From Alphaproteobacteria bacterium (lineage in GTDB: Bacteria; Pseudomonadota; Alphaproteobacteria; SHNJ01): DNA of 62,781 nucleotides. Where the stretch lies: the NCBI GenBank assembly GCA_004295055.1, contig SHNJ01000020.1:8628-71408 (forward strand). Direction: 5' to 3'. The notes beneath the pieces are model-generated. The model searched no databases and was not told where the DNA came from. It saw only the letters and a program-made list of their open reading frames with translations. Numbering within the stretch: position 1 is the first letter of the stretch; each line of letters begins with the position of its first letter. This document shows positions 9,151 to 15,805 of the stretch, piece by piece. The translations under genes were made by a program, and so were the position numbers.

Positions 9151-9906
9151 ATGTCTAAAGCAAAAGCCGCGAAAAAAGCAACTACTGCAAAGAAAAAAGC
9201 TCCAGTAGCTAAGAAAGTTGCTAAACCAGTAGCAGGGATTAAGAAGCAAACTGCTAAACTTATCACCAAGAAACCGAGCAATTCGAATACCGCTCCGGCA
9301 AATGCCCCGAAAACGGCAAAGCCAGGTACCGCCCCGATGGCGGGTATCAAAATGATCGATACCAAGTCGATCATGGCTAAATCGAAATTGAAACCGGCCC
9401 AGGCCGCAAAAATGGCGGAACCCGCCTTCGCCGCTAATGATTTCGTCGTGTACCCAACCCATGGCGTTGGTTTGGTCAAAGGCGTTGAAGTTCAGGAAAT
9501 CGCCGGCCACAAGCTGAAACTATTTGTGATCGAAATCGAAGGCGCGAAAATGACCATTAAAGTTCCGGTAAACAAAGCCGGCAACGTTGGCCTGCGCCGC
9601 TTGTCGTCGCGCAAGGAAATGGGCGTGGCGCTGGAAAAATTGAAAATCAAGGCTCGCGTTCGCCGCACCATGTGGTCGCGCCGCGCCGCCGAATACGAAG
9701 CGAAAATCAATTCCGGCGACCCGACTCAAATCGCCGAAGTCGTGCGCGAATTATATCGCAGCTCGACCCAGCCGGATCAGTCCTATTCCGAACGTCAGAT
9801 TTATCAAAACGCTTTGGAACGCCTGTCCCGTGAAGTCGCTGCCGTGGATCGCAGCAATGAAGCGCAAGCGGTCGAAAAGATTGAAGGCATTTTAAAAGCT
9901 GCCTAA
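9151..9906 (+). CDS. CarD/CdnL-family RNA-polymerase-binding regulator with a Lys/Ala-rich N-terminal arm
   Basis: CarD-family proteins bind the RNA polymerase beta subunit and stabilise open complexes. The conserved domain starts near residue 95 with NDFVVYPTHGVGLVKGVEVQEIAGHKL and continues through IKVPVNKAGNVGLRRLSS. A helical DNA-binding part follows, including RRTMWSRRAAEYEAKINSGDP and ELYRSSTQPDQSYSERQIYQ. Unusually, the domain is preceded by about 90 residues rich in Lys and Ala (AKAAKKATTAKKKAPVAKKV), resembling histone H1-like tails and likely to be disordered and to bind DNA. The start at 9151 is preferred over 9127 because the upstream sequence has no ribosome site. The fdxA-carD-rpoH order fits alphaproteobacteria. 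Confidence 0.92.
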   Translation: MSKAKAAKKATTAKKKAPVAKKVAKPVAGIKKQTAKLITKKPSNSNTAPANAPKTAKPGTAPMAGIKMIDTKSIMAKSKLKPAQAAKMAEPAFAANDFVVYPTHGVGLVKGVEVQEIAGHKLKLFVIEIEGAKMTIKVPVNKAGNVGLRRLSSRKEMGVALEKLKIKARVRRTMWSRRAAEYEAKINSGDPTQIAEVVRELYRSSTQPDQSYSERQIYQNALERLSREVAAVDRSNEAQAVEKIEGILKAA

Positions 9907-9935
9907 TTGATTGATTTTAGATGATATCTTCCAAA

Positions 9936-9959
9936 GGGGCCGGTAGCCAAACCGGCCCC
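9936..9959 (+). terminator. Hairpin terminator after carD
   Basis: A perfect nine-base-pair GC-rich stem (GGGGCCGGT / ACCGGCCCC) with a six-base loop begins about 30 bp after the carD stop. The downstream tract is only modestly T-rich, so termination may be partial. Confidence 0.7.
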
Positions 9960-9981
9960 TAAGTGTTTGAAAAAGAAAAAT

Positions 9982-10044
9982 TTATGCACCCCTTGTTATC
10001 CACTTATACAATGCTTATGTCTTAAGTTGACAAGACTAGTCAAC
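9982..10044 (+). promoter_or_regulatory. DnaA-box-like cluster and inverted repeat upstream of the sigma factor gene
   Basis: Two near-matches to the DnaA box TTATNCACA lie here: TTATGCACC at 9982-9990 and TTATCCACT at 9996-10004, each with one mismatch. A weaker TTATACAAT follows at 10005. About 20 bp further is an inverted repeat GTTGAC-7-GTCAAC (10026-10044) whose left arm overlaps a TTGACA that could be a -35 element. Whether this acts as promoter, DnaA-controlled region or part of an origin cannot be decided by eye. Confidence 0.4.
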
Positions 10045-10086
10045 AATTTACCACAATTCTGCTTAACACTGTTGGCGAAGTTAAAT

Positions 10087-10102
10087 TGTTCCACGTGGAA
10101 CA
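10087..10102. promoter_or_regulatory. Chromosomal parS centromere site
   Basis: TGTTCCACGTGGAACA is a perfect 16-bp palindrome, extended to 22 bp by flanking AAT/ATT. It matches the ParB-binding parS consensus in the form known from Pseudomonas (the other common form has TTTC arms). ParB loads here to organise and segregate the replication origin region. It lies between carD and the sigma factor gene, 28 bp before the sigma factor start codon. It is the only full match that I found in the window. Confidence 0.85.
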
Positions 10103-10130
10103 ATTCTTAGGTCCCAAGTTGGAGGTTCTG

Positions 10131-11012
10131 ATGGGTAGCAATTATCACAATAAATCCAAAGATGCCGACATGCAATTCATTCGCCAGTCGATGCGGATCA
10201 GTTTGCTGAGTAAGGAAGAAGAGTTGAAGCTGGCGAAAGCCTGGCAGAAAAAACGCGATCAAGCCAGTTTGCATAAATTGGTCAGCGCCTATATGCGTCT
10301 GGTGATCGCCATCGCGCACAAATTCCGCGTCTATGGTTTGCCGGTCAGCGACATGATTCAAGAAGGCAATATCGGCCTGATGCAGGCGGCGATGCGGTTC
10401 GATATTGCGCGCAACGTTCGTTTTTCGACTTATGCGTCGTGGTGGATTCGCGCGCAGATTCAGGATTATATTTTACGCAACTGGTCGATCGTCCGCACCG
10501 GAACGACGGCGGCGCACAAATCGCTGTTTTTCAATTTCAACCGGCTGCGCGCAAAAATCGACGGTACCGCCTCACGCGGGTTGACCGATCATGACCGTGG
10601 GCGGATTGCCAAGGAACTTGGCGTCAATCAAATCGACGTGCATCATATGGAACAGCGATTGTCCGGCGGCGATTATTCGTTATCGAATGTTTTGAACGAA
10701 GATTCAGAATCGACCGCCCAGGATTTTCTCGCCGATACGCGTCCGACGCCGGAACAATATGTGACCACCAAATACGATCACATCACCAGATCGCACTGGC
10801 TGAACGAGGCGCTGAATACTCTGTCGGAACGGGAGCGTTTTATTATAACCCGCCGCCGCTTGGCGGAAGAAGGCGATACATTGGAAGTCTTAGGCGAAAA
10901 AATGGGCGTCAGCAAAGAACGCGTGCGCCAGCTTGAAACCCGCGCGATGCAAAAACTGGAAGTTCATTTGCGCAAATCGGTTCCTTCGCCGCAAGACCTG
11001 TTTGAAGAATAA
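10131..11012 (+). CDS. rpoH: RpoH-family (sigma-32-like) RNA polymerase sigma factor, first paralogue
   Basis: A 293-residue group of sigma-70 family factors that direct RNA polymerase to heat-shock or stress promoters. Region 2 is intact (DMIQEGNIGLMQAAMRFD, then RFSTYASWWIRAQIQDYILRNWSIV). The RpoH-specific box after it reads HKSLFFNFNRLR, slightly off the usual QKRLFFNLR. Region 4 has a helix-turn-helix (LEVLGEKMGVSKERVRQLETRA). An upstream in-frame ATG at 10086 would add MFHVEQF, but those codons are the parS palindrome. I take 10131, which has GGAGG about six bases before it. A second, more canonical paralogue lies at 53381-54277, so this one is probably the divergent RpoH2 type. Confidence 0.9.
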   Translation: MGSNYHNKSKDADMQFIRQSMRISLLSKEEELKLAKAWQKKRDQASLHKLVSAYMRLVIAIAHKFRVYGLPVSDMIQEGNIGLMQAAMRFDIARNVRFSTYASWWIRAQIQDYILRNWSIVRTGTTAAHKSLFFNFNRLRAKIDGTASRGLTDHDRGRIAKELGVNQIDVHHMEQRLSGGDYSLSNVLNEDSESTAQDFLADTRPTPEQYVTTKYDHITRSHWLNEALNTLSERERFIITRRRLAEEGDTLEVLGEKMGVSKERVRQLETRAMQKLEVHLRKSVPSPQDLFEE

Positions 11013-11870
11013 TCAGGTTTTCTTTTGCCTTGTCCGTTTGCCTTTAACGGGCTTGGCGGTTGGTGCTGGTTCCAATATTTCCAGCAATTCCGGATGGGTC
11101 AGCGTAATGCTTGGCCCATTTTTATTTTCTACGAATCCGCGCACCCGCACGCGGATTCCTTCCAAATCTTTGGGTTTTATTTTCGCGGCGGTAAATAAGG
11201 CGCGCGCAGTCGGCGGAATTACCGCAGTGAAATCTTTTTTCCAGTCTATGTCGAAATCCAAGTAAATAGTTTTCTTAACTTCCGCCGTATATAGAACCTT
11301 GCCTTCAACAACCTGCACCTGATCCCAATATTTTTTGTCGAGCACTTGTTCCGGCGTCAGCACCTTAAATTCCGGCAGCGCCCAAAGACCGTTGCCGTAT
11401 CCGCGCGCATCGCGATCAAGGGCCATCAATTCCGCCGCAATGACACGATTGTCCGGCGCGCTAAGCGCACGCGCATGCCCTTGTTGCACGATCGCATGGG
11501 CATAAGATAATCCGTCCATGGTAAAAGGGTAGGCGAGGATGCGGCCATACCGGTCCTGTTTCGCCGTGCCATAAAATATTTGCACTTGCGCGGATGGCGA
11601 ATGATCGAGGCCGGAAAATTCCCCCACATATTTTTTTGCCTGCGCGGCATAGGAATTTGGAATATCGATGCCGAGAATTTTGACCGTGCGGCCATCCTGC
11701 AGTTTCAACAAATCCCCGGCCAATACTTCGGTAACGGTTTCCACCGGCCCTTTGATCAGGGCGGGATCAAGCCGCGCTTCATCCGATAATGTGTCCGCAT
11801 AAATATTGCCGCCGACCATAAGAGCCAGTATAATCGCCAACGACACAAAAATTTTTCCGGAGAATTGCAT
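11013..11870 (-). CDS. Staphylococcal-nuclease-like (thermonuclease fold) exported protein
   Basis: A 285-residue protein with an N-terminal signal or anchor segment (KIFVSLAIILALMVGGNIYA). A nuclease-fold domain follows (residues about 40-150: VLAGDLLKLQDGRTVKILGIDIPN, QDRYGRILAYPF, HARAL). Some catalytic arginines of true nucleases are not obvious: the position before the DRYGR loop is intact, but the first Arg is replaced by I/K. The C-terminal half resembles an OB-like domain (VRVRGFVENKNGPSITLTHPELLEIL), common in alphaproteobacterial SNase-like proteins, followed by a basic tail. Its start codon overlaps the divergent pip start by one base. Confidence 0.78.
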   Translation of the reverse strand: MQFSGKIFVSLAIILALMVGGNIYADTLSDEARLDPALIKGPVETVTEVLAGDLLKLQDGRTVKILGIDIPNSYAAQAKKYVGEFSGLDHSPSAQVQIFYGTAKQDRYGRILAYPFTMDGLSYAHAIVQQGHARALSAPDNRVIAAELMALDRDARGYGNGLWALPEFKVLTPEQVLDKKYWDQVQVVEGKVLYTAEVKKTIYLDFDIDWKKDFTAVIPPTARALFTAAKIKPKDLEGIRVRVRGFVENKNGPSITLTHPELLEILEPAPTAKPVKGKRTRQKKT

Positions 11871-12820
11871 TGGATCTTTTCCCACCGATTAAGCCATACG
11901 ACCACGGCATGTTAGCATTAGATTCGACCCATGTCATGTACTGGGAACAATGCGGCAATCCGAATGGGGTTCCGGTTTTATATCTGCATGGCGGCCCGGG
12001 CGCCGGCGCGGGCGAAGACGCGCGGCAGTTTTTCAATCCTGAATTTTACCGCATCATTATTTTCGATCAACGCGGATCCGGCCGGTCCAAGCCGCTGGGA
12101 GAAGTCAAGGATAACACCACCCCGCATCTGATTGCGGATATCGAAACCTTGCGCAAAATGCTGGATGTAGAGCAATGGCTGGTATTCGGGGGATCGTGGG
12201 GCAGCACGTTGGCGTTGATGTATGCCGAAAGTCATCCGCAACCGGTGCTGGGCTTGATATTGCGCGGCATATTTTTGGGCCGGCCGCCGGAAATAAGATG
12301 GTTCTTGCATGGCAGCGGCGATTTTTTCAACGAAGCCTGGAAAGAATTGGTTGCCGCGATTCCGGAAAATGAACGCGCCGATTTATTGACGGCTTATCAC
12401 AAACGGATTCATTCATCCGATCCGGCGGTAATGTTGCCGGCGGTGCGCGCGTTCAGCAAATATGAAGGTTCGTGTTCCAAATTATTGCCGGATTCGGCTT
12501 TGATACAGAATTTTGAATCGGATCATATCGCCATCGGCCTTGCGCGGATGGAGACGCATTATTTTCAAAATAATTTATTCATGCCGGACAATTTCATTTT
12601 AAACAATATCGCAAAAATCCGCCGCATTCCCGGCATCATCATCCAAGGGCGCTACGATATGGTTTGTCCGCCGGTTTCCGCGTTCGATTTGAAAAATGCC
12701 TGGCCGGAGGCGGAATTGCAAATTATCGAAGGCGCCGGCCATTCGCGGTCGGAGCAGGGGATCCGGCACGCGCTTTTGGCCGCAACGCGGCGTTTTGAAG
12801 ACATTTTACGCCCGAAATAG
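11870..12820 (+). CDS. pip: Proline iminopeptidase (alpha/beta hydrolase, peptidase S33)
   Basis: This enzyme removes N-terminal proline from peptides in the cytoplasm. The 316-residue product shows the S33 features: YLHGGPGAGAGEDARQFF (oxyanion loop, near residue 44) and FDQRGSGRS. The nucleophile elbow GGSWGSTLAL has its Ser near residue 112. The acid is near GRYDMVCPP and the catalytic His is in EGAGHSRSE. Length matches the family. It begins with TTG, supported by a GGAGA site about seven bases upstream and by the fit of the N-terminal motif LFPPIKPYDHGML. The TTG shares its first T with the minus-strand ATG of the SNase-like gene, so the two divergent genes overlap at their start codons. 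Confidence 0.93.
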   Translation: MDLFPPIKPYDHGMLALDSTHVMYWEQCGNPNGVPVLYLHGGPGAGAGEDARQFFNPEFYRIIIFDQRGSGRSKPLGEVKDNTTPHLIADIETLRKMLDVEQWLVFGGSWGSTLALMYAESHPQPVLGLILRGIFLGRPPEIRWFLHGSGDFFNEAWKELVAAIPENERADLLTAYHKRIHSSDPAVMLPAVRAFSKYEGSCSKLLPDSALIQNFESDHIAIGLARMETHYFQNNLFMPDNFILNNIAKIRRIPGIIIQGRYDMVCPPVSAFDLKNAWPEAELQIIEGAGHSRSEQGIRHALLAATRRFEDILRPK

Positions 12821-12907
12821 GCCGATTATCGCCGCGCCTATTGCAAAACCATGGATTCGGATGCTATACAAAGATCCGTATAATCTATTGAAAATCAAAA
12901 GGTTCCC

Positions 12908-13417
12908 ATGCGTTTTGTCCGTTTTGCCATTCTTGCCTTTGTTGTGCTTTGCGTCGCTTCTGCTGCTTATGCCGCTCCGATGCCGCGCCGGGAGAATCCT
13001 GATCTAGTAACCTTCAGCGCCGGCGAATATGATGTGTTCGACGATAAAAAAGCGGCTGAGTTCGTTTTAGAATATCGCGTCAAATCCTGGAACTGGAATA
13101 CCATGTCGCCGCTGGTTGGAATTATGGCAACCACCGATGGCGCGGTGTATGGATTCGCCGGTTTGGGTTTCGATTGGTTTATCAATAAAAACTGGGTAGT
13201 CAATCCGAATTTCGCCGCTGGCGCTTATCATAACGGATCGGGCAAGGATTTGGGCAGCGCGATTGAATTCCGGTCCGGTCTTGAACTAAATTATGTCATG
13301 GAAGACCGCGCCCGTCTGGGTCTTGCATTCAATCATATTTCCAATGCCAGCATCGGCGACGAAAATCCGGGCACGGAATCGTTGCTGCTGACTTATTCCA
13401 TGCCAATTGGCTGGTAA
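12908..13417 (+). CDS. PagL-like lipid A 3-O-deacylase (acyloxyacyl hydrolase family)
   Basis: A 169-residue protein with a cleavable signal peptide (RFAILAFVVLCVASAAYAAP, cleavage near residue 23) and a predicted outer-membrane beta-barrel of about 140 residues with alternating strands. Near the end, AFNHISNASIGDENPGTESL matches the PagL active-site signature (His and Ser separated by one residue, with following N-P-G). PagL removes the 3-linked acyl chain from lipid A. The terminal residue is aromatic (W), as expected for Bam-dependent barrels. A bidirectional terminator follows 20 bp later. The assignment rests on the signature and topology and is likely but not certain. Confidence 0.78.
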   Translation: MRFVRFAILAFVVLCVASAAYAAPMPRRENPDLVTFSAGEYDVFDDKKAAEFVLEYRVKSWNWNTMSPLVGIMATTDGAVYGFAGLGFDWFINKNWVVNPNFAAGAYHNGSGKDLGSAIEFRSGLELNYVMEDRARLGLAFNHISNASIGDENPGTESLLLTYSMPIGW

Positions 13418-13436
13418 TTTAGCGGTTATAAAAATT

Positions 13437-13462
13437 AAACCCGGCTTTCGCCGGGTTTTTTA
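13437..13462. terminator. Intrinsic terminator between convergent genes
   Basis: The stem AACCCGGC/GCCGGGTT with a four-base TTTC loop is followed by a T tract on the plus strand and flanked by an A-rich run on the other side. It can therefore serve the PagL-like gene and possibly the convergent 192-residue gene. Confidence 0.88.
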
Positions 13463-13465
13463 TTG

Positions 13466-14044
13466 TTAACGGACATCGCGCTCTATCGTTCGGCGCGTTA
13501 CCGCAGGCCGGGAAGAAAGGTTTGCATTGTCCGGTTTCCATTCCACGCCCCTTGGATACCAGGGCACCAGGTCGGTTAATTGCTGTTCTGTAAATCGATT
13601 GTTTATAGTCGCTCCGGCTTCATCAATTAAAATGGCGGAAAAGTTCGATTGGCCGGATTGTTTTGACGGTAAGGCAATTATAAAAACCCGCGCCGCCGGA
13701 ACTTCTTGATCCGTTGGAAGTCCCAGCCAAATTTCCCGGTCCGGCGCCAACAACAAACGCATGCCGGTATGCAAAGGATTATATGCTTTGGCAGCGGCGG
13801 CAGTAATGCCTAATGCCGGGTCGGCTTGCAATCTAAAGCGCATATCGTCCGCCATCGAGCTTAGCCGCGACCGATCCTTCATTAATTCAAAATCGGTCTC
13901 GCCAATCTGGGTTGCCGCCGTGTCGGCAGAAGTGGGATTCAGGCATAAGCCCAGGCTACAGGCAACAACGAACAAAGCGGTTGCCGCACCCCACTGCATC
14001 GTAACGGATAACTTGGAATCTTGCGGTAAAAGAAATTTTGCCAA
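13466..14044 (-). CDS. Hypothetical exported or membrane-anchored protein
   Basis: A 192-residue product with a single N-terminal hydrophobic segment (residues 17-36, MQWGAATALFVVACSLGLCL) after a basic start, then a soluble region presumably in the periplasm. No motif is recognisable. It ends at a shared terminator with the PagL-like gene and stands alone, upstream of the tRNA region. Confidence 0.6.
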   Translation of the reverse strand: MAKFLLPQDSKLSVTMQWGAATALFVVACSLGLCLNPTSADTAATQIGETDFELMKDRSRLSSMADDMRFRLQADPALGITAAAAKAYNPLHTGMRLLLAPDREIWLGLPTDQEVPAARVFIIALPSKQSGQSNFSAILIDEAGATINNRFTEQQLTDLVPWYPRGVEWKPDNANLSSRPAVTRRTIERDVR

Positions 14045-14170
14045 ACAACACCTGATCGTTATTTCTAATTCGAATCAAACCATACTTATATCGTGGCCAC
14101 AATGGTTTTTCGGATAAGATTCTTGCTTTTTAAGAGAGGCGACAGGCGTAGTTTTAAAGGACGAAGCAAA

Positions 14171-14189
14171 ATGGCGTCCCCGAGATGAT
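14171..14189 (-). repeat. Detached copy of the tRNA-Arg 3' end
   Basis: Nineteen bases here are identical to 14280-14298, the 3' terminal part of the neighbouring tRNA-Arg including its CCA. The preceding dozen bases are also similar (GACGAAGC versus GAGCGAAGC). The copy lacks the rest of the tRNA. Confidence 0.8.
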
Positions 14190-14245
14190 GCTTTTTATGT
14201 ATACGCGCGACGCGCAGTCGCCAGTCGGCTCCGAATTCTTTATGA

Positions 14246-14279
14246 CTCGTCCTGCGTAGCTCCGAAGGAGCGAAGCGGG
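14246..14279. repeat. Palindromic GC-rich repeat unit beside the tRNA
   Basis: A short unit with an inverted repeat (GCTCC-GAA-GGAGC) abuts the tRNA 3' end. A related unit (CTCCGAAGCTCGGAACGAGC then GAAGGAGG) lies at about 14388-14416 on the other side. Together with the tRNA fragments this fills the 434-bp gap between protein genes at 14045-14477. I see no protein gene in the gap. Confidence 0.55.
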
Positions 14280-14280
14280 A

Positions 14281-14357
<77 letters not shown>

Positions 14358-14417
14358 CCTTACACAATTTATTTCCCTGCTGCCTGTCCTCCGAAGCTCG
14401 GAACGAGCGAAGGAGGA

Positions 14418-14429
14418 AGCTACGGGGAC
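14418..14429 (-). repeat. Detached copy of the tRNA-Arg 5' end
   Basis: AGCTACGGGGAC is identical to 14346-14357, the first 12 bases of the tRNA gene read on the minus strand, repeated about 70 bp upstream of the tRNA. With the 3' fragment at 14171 it brackets the tRNA. Confidence 0.6.
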
Positions 14430-14477
14430 TCATATGTAGGCGATTATAGATTTTCTGTGGCGTGTTGGATAGGGTGC

Positions 14478-14717
14478 TTATTTCCCATTCTTTGCCGGTT
14501 TTACGGCATCAATTGGATCCGCATCGTTCGCAACACGCTTGTACCTTCGCAAATTATCGATGATATTTTGCGCATAACCCGCACCGTAACGCATTTCCAG
14601 AAACGCATATAATTCCGCCTCGCTGTGATCGTTGCCGATCGGACTTTGCGGAAAATCCTGATTAAATAAATCCGAGGAATTGCGTGACGGGGGAGTACCA
14701 TCTGTGTGTTGCGTCAT
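14478..14717 (-). CDS. Small hypothetical protein
   Basis: A 79-residue hydrophilic protein. The N-terminal 25 residues are polar and probably flexible. Then come SEAELYAFLEMRYGAGYAQNIIDNLRRYKRV, which looks like two helices, and a short basic end. An AAGG ribosome site sits eight bases before the ATG. The family is unknown to me, but the compact amphipathic core and clean start make it a probable gene. Confidence 0.5.
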   Translation of the reverse strand: MTQHTDGTPPSRNSSDLFNQDFPQSPIGNDHSEAELYAFLEMRYGAGYAQNIIDNLRRYKRVANDADPIDAVKPAKNGK

Positions 14718-14896
14718 ATTTAAAGGCCTTCTGAATTGGGCGGGGGTTGATTTGATGGTTAAAATCTTAAACCCAAATGGTTAACGAACGGTAAATTTTG
14801 CCTTCCAATACGCTATGATGCATGGTTGTGGCATAAAAAATTGAATTTATGCGTTGTTTATGCCGCGGCGCCGTTAACCTTTTGAAAAAAAACAAT

Positions 14897-15805
14897 TTAT
14901 GGTTGTATTTCGGTTTTGCCGACGGGTTGGCTTACGGCAAAGATGGCCGATACCACTAAGAATATGCCCAAGTACTGCATAAATTCGATGTGTTCGCCCA
15001 AAATCCATATCGCACCTAAAACTGCCGCAACCGGTTCCAGTTTTAAAACCAGGCTGACACGCAGCGCGGTAATTTTTTTAATCGCGACGAAAAAACAAAT
15101 TTGGCCAAGCAAGGACAGGCACAGGCTGAATACCATTAAGCTCCATCCGGTAGCGTCGCCGATGGGCGGAAGCGCGATTCCATGTACAATCGACAAAACA
15201 GAAAACGCAATTGCCGGAATAAAACTGAGATGGACGGTGAATACCAACGGATCCTTGGATTGCAAAATCTTGCCGCTGATAAAAAGATAAGTGGCGATTA
15301 AAATTCCGGCGCAAAACGCCATCGTGGCGCCCATCCAATTAAAATCGCTTTGCATAATTTTATCCGGCTGGATCACCAGCGCCAGGCCTGCAAAAGCGGT
15401 CAGCAGCGATAACAGGAATGCGCGCGTCAATTGTGTTTTATCCAGCCATATATGCAAAGCCGCCAGAATCAACGGGTATAAAAAGACCAACATGGTCACT
15501 GGGGCGATATCGAGATACTGAATCGCACTGTAATGCAGCCAGCTAAAGCTTAGGAAAATAATGCTGATGGCGGCGGCCGGGCGGTAATCCGAGATGCCGG
15601 TCCATAATTTGTGACCCAGAAAATGCAGGACGATGCCAACCCCAAAACATTGCACCAGCCGGCCCACAGCCATGAAAGAATAAATATCCATGCCGTGGGT
15701 ATAAATGGATTTGGCCAGGGGGGCCTGAATGCCAAAACAAATGGCCGCGATAACGGCCAACAAGCAGCCATTCCAGAAATCCTGGCGGGATAATGGGGGG
15801 CTCAT
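14897..15805 (-). CDS. EamA/DMT-superfamily membrane transporter
   Basis: A 302-residue polytopic membrane protein with about ten helices in two EamA repeats: LLAVIAAICFGIQAPLAKSIYTHG at the start, YLDIAPVTMLVFLYPLILAAL in the first repeat, and ALRVSLVLKLEPVAAVLGAIWILGEH in the second. The start at 15805 has an excellent AAGGAAGG site and overlaps the stop of the upstream gene by four bases (ATGA), so it is the last gene of the MoxR/DUF4159 operon. Substrate unknown. The start I use removes 66 N-terminal residues of a longer frame that do not resemble the family. Confidence 0.85.
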   Translation of the reverse strand: MSPPLSRQDFWNGCLLAVIAAICFGIQAPLAKSIYTHGMDIYSFMAVGRLVQCFGVGIVLHFLGHKLWTGISDYRPAAAISIIFLSFSWLHYSAIQYLDIAPVTMLVFLYPLILAALHIWLDKTQLTRAFLLSLLTAFAGLALVIQPDKIMQSDFNWMGATMAFCAGILIATYLFISGKILQSKDPLVFTVHLSFIPAIAFSVLSIVHGIALPPIGDATGWSLMVFSLCLSLLGQICFFVAIKKITALRVSLVLKLEPVAAVLGAIWILGEHIEFMQYLGIFLVVSAIFAVSQPVGKTEIQP

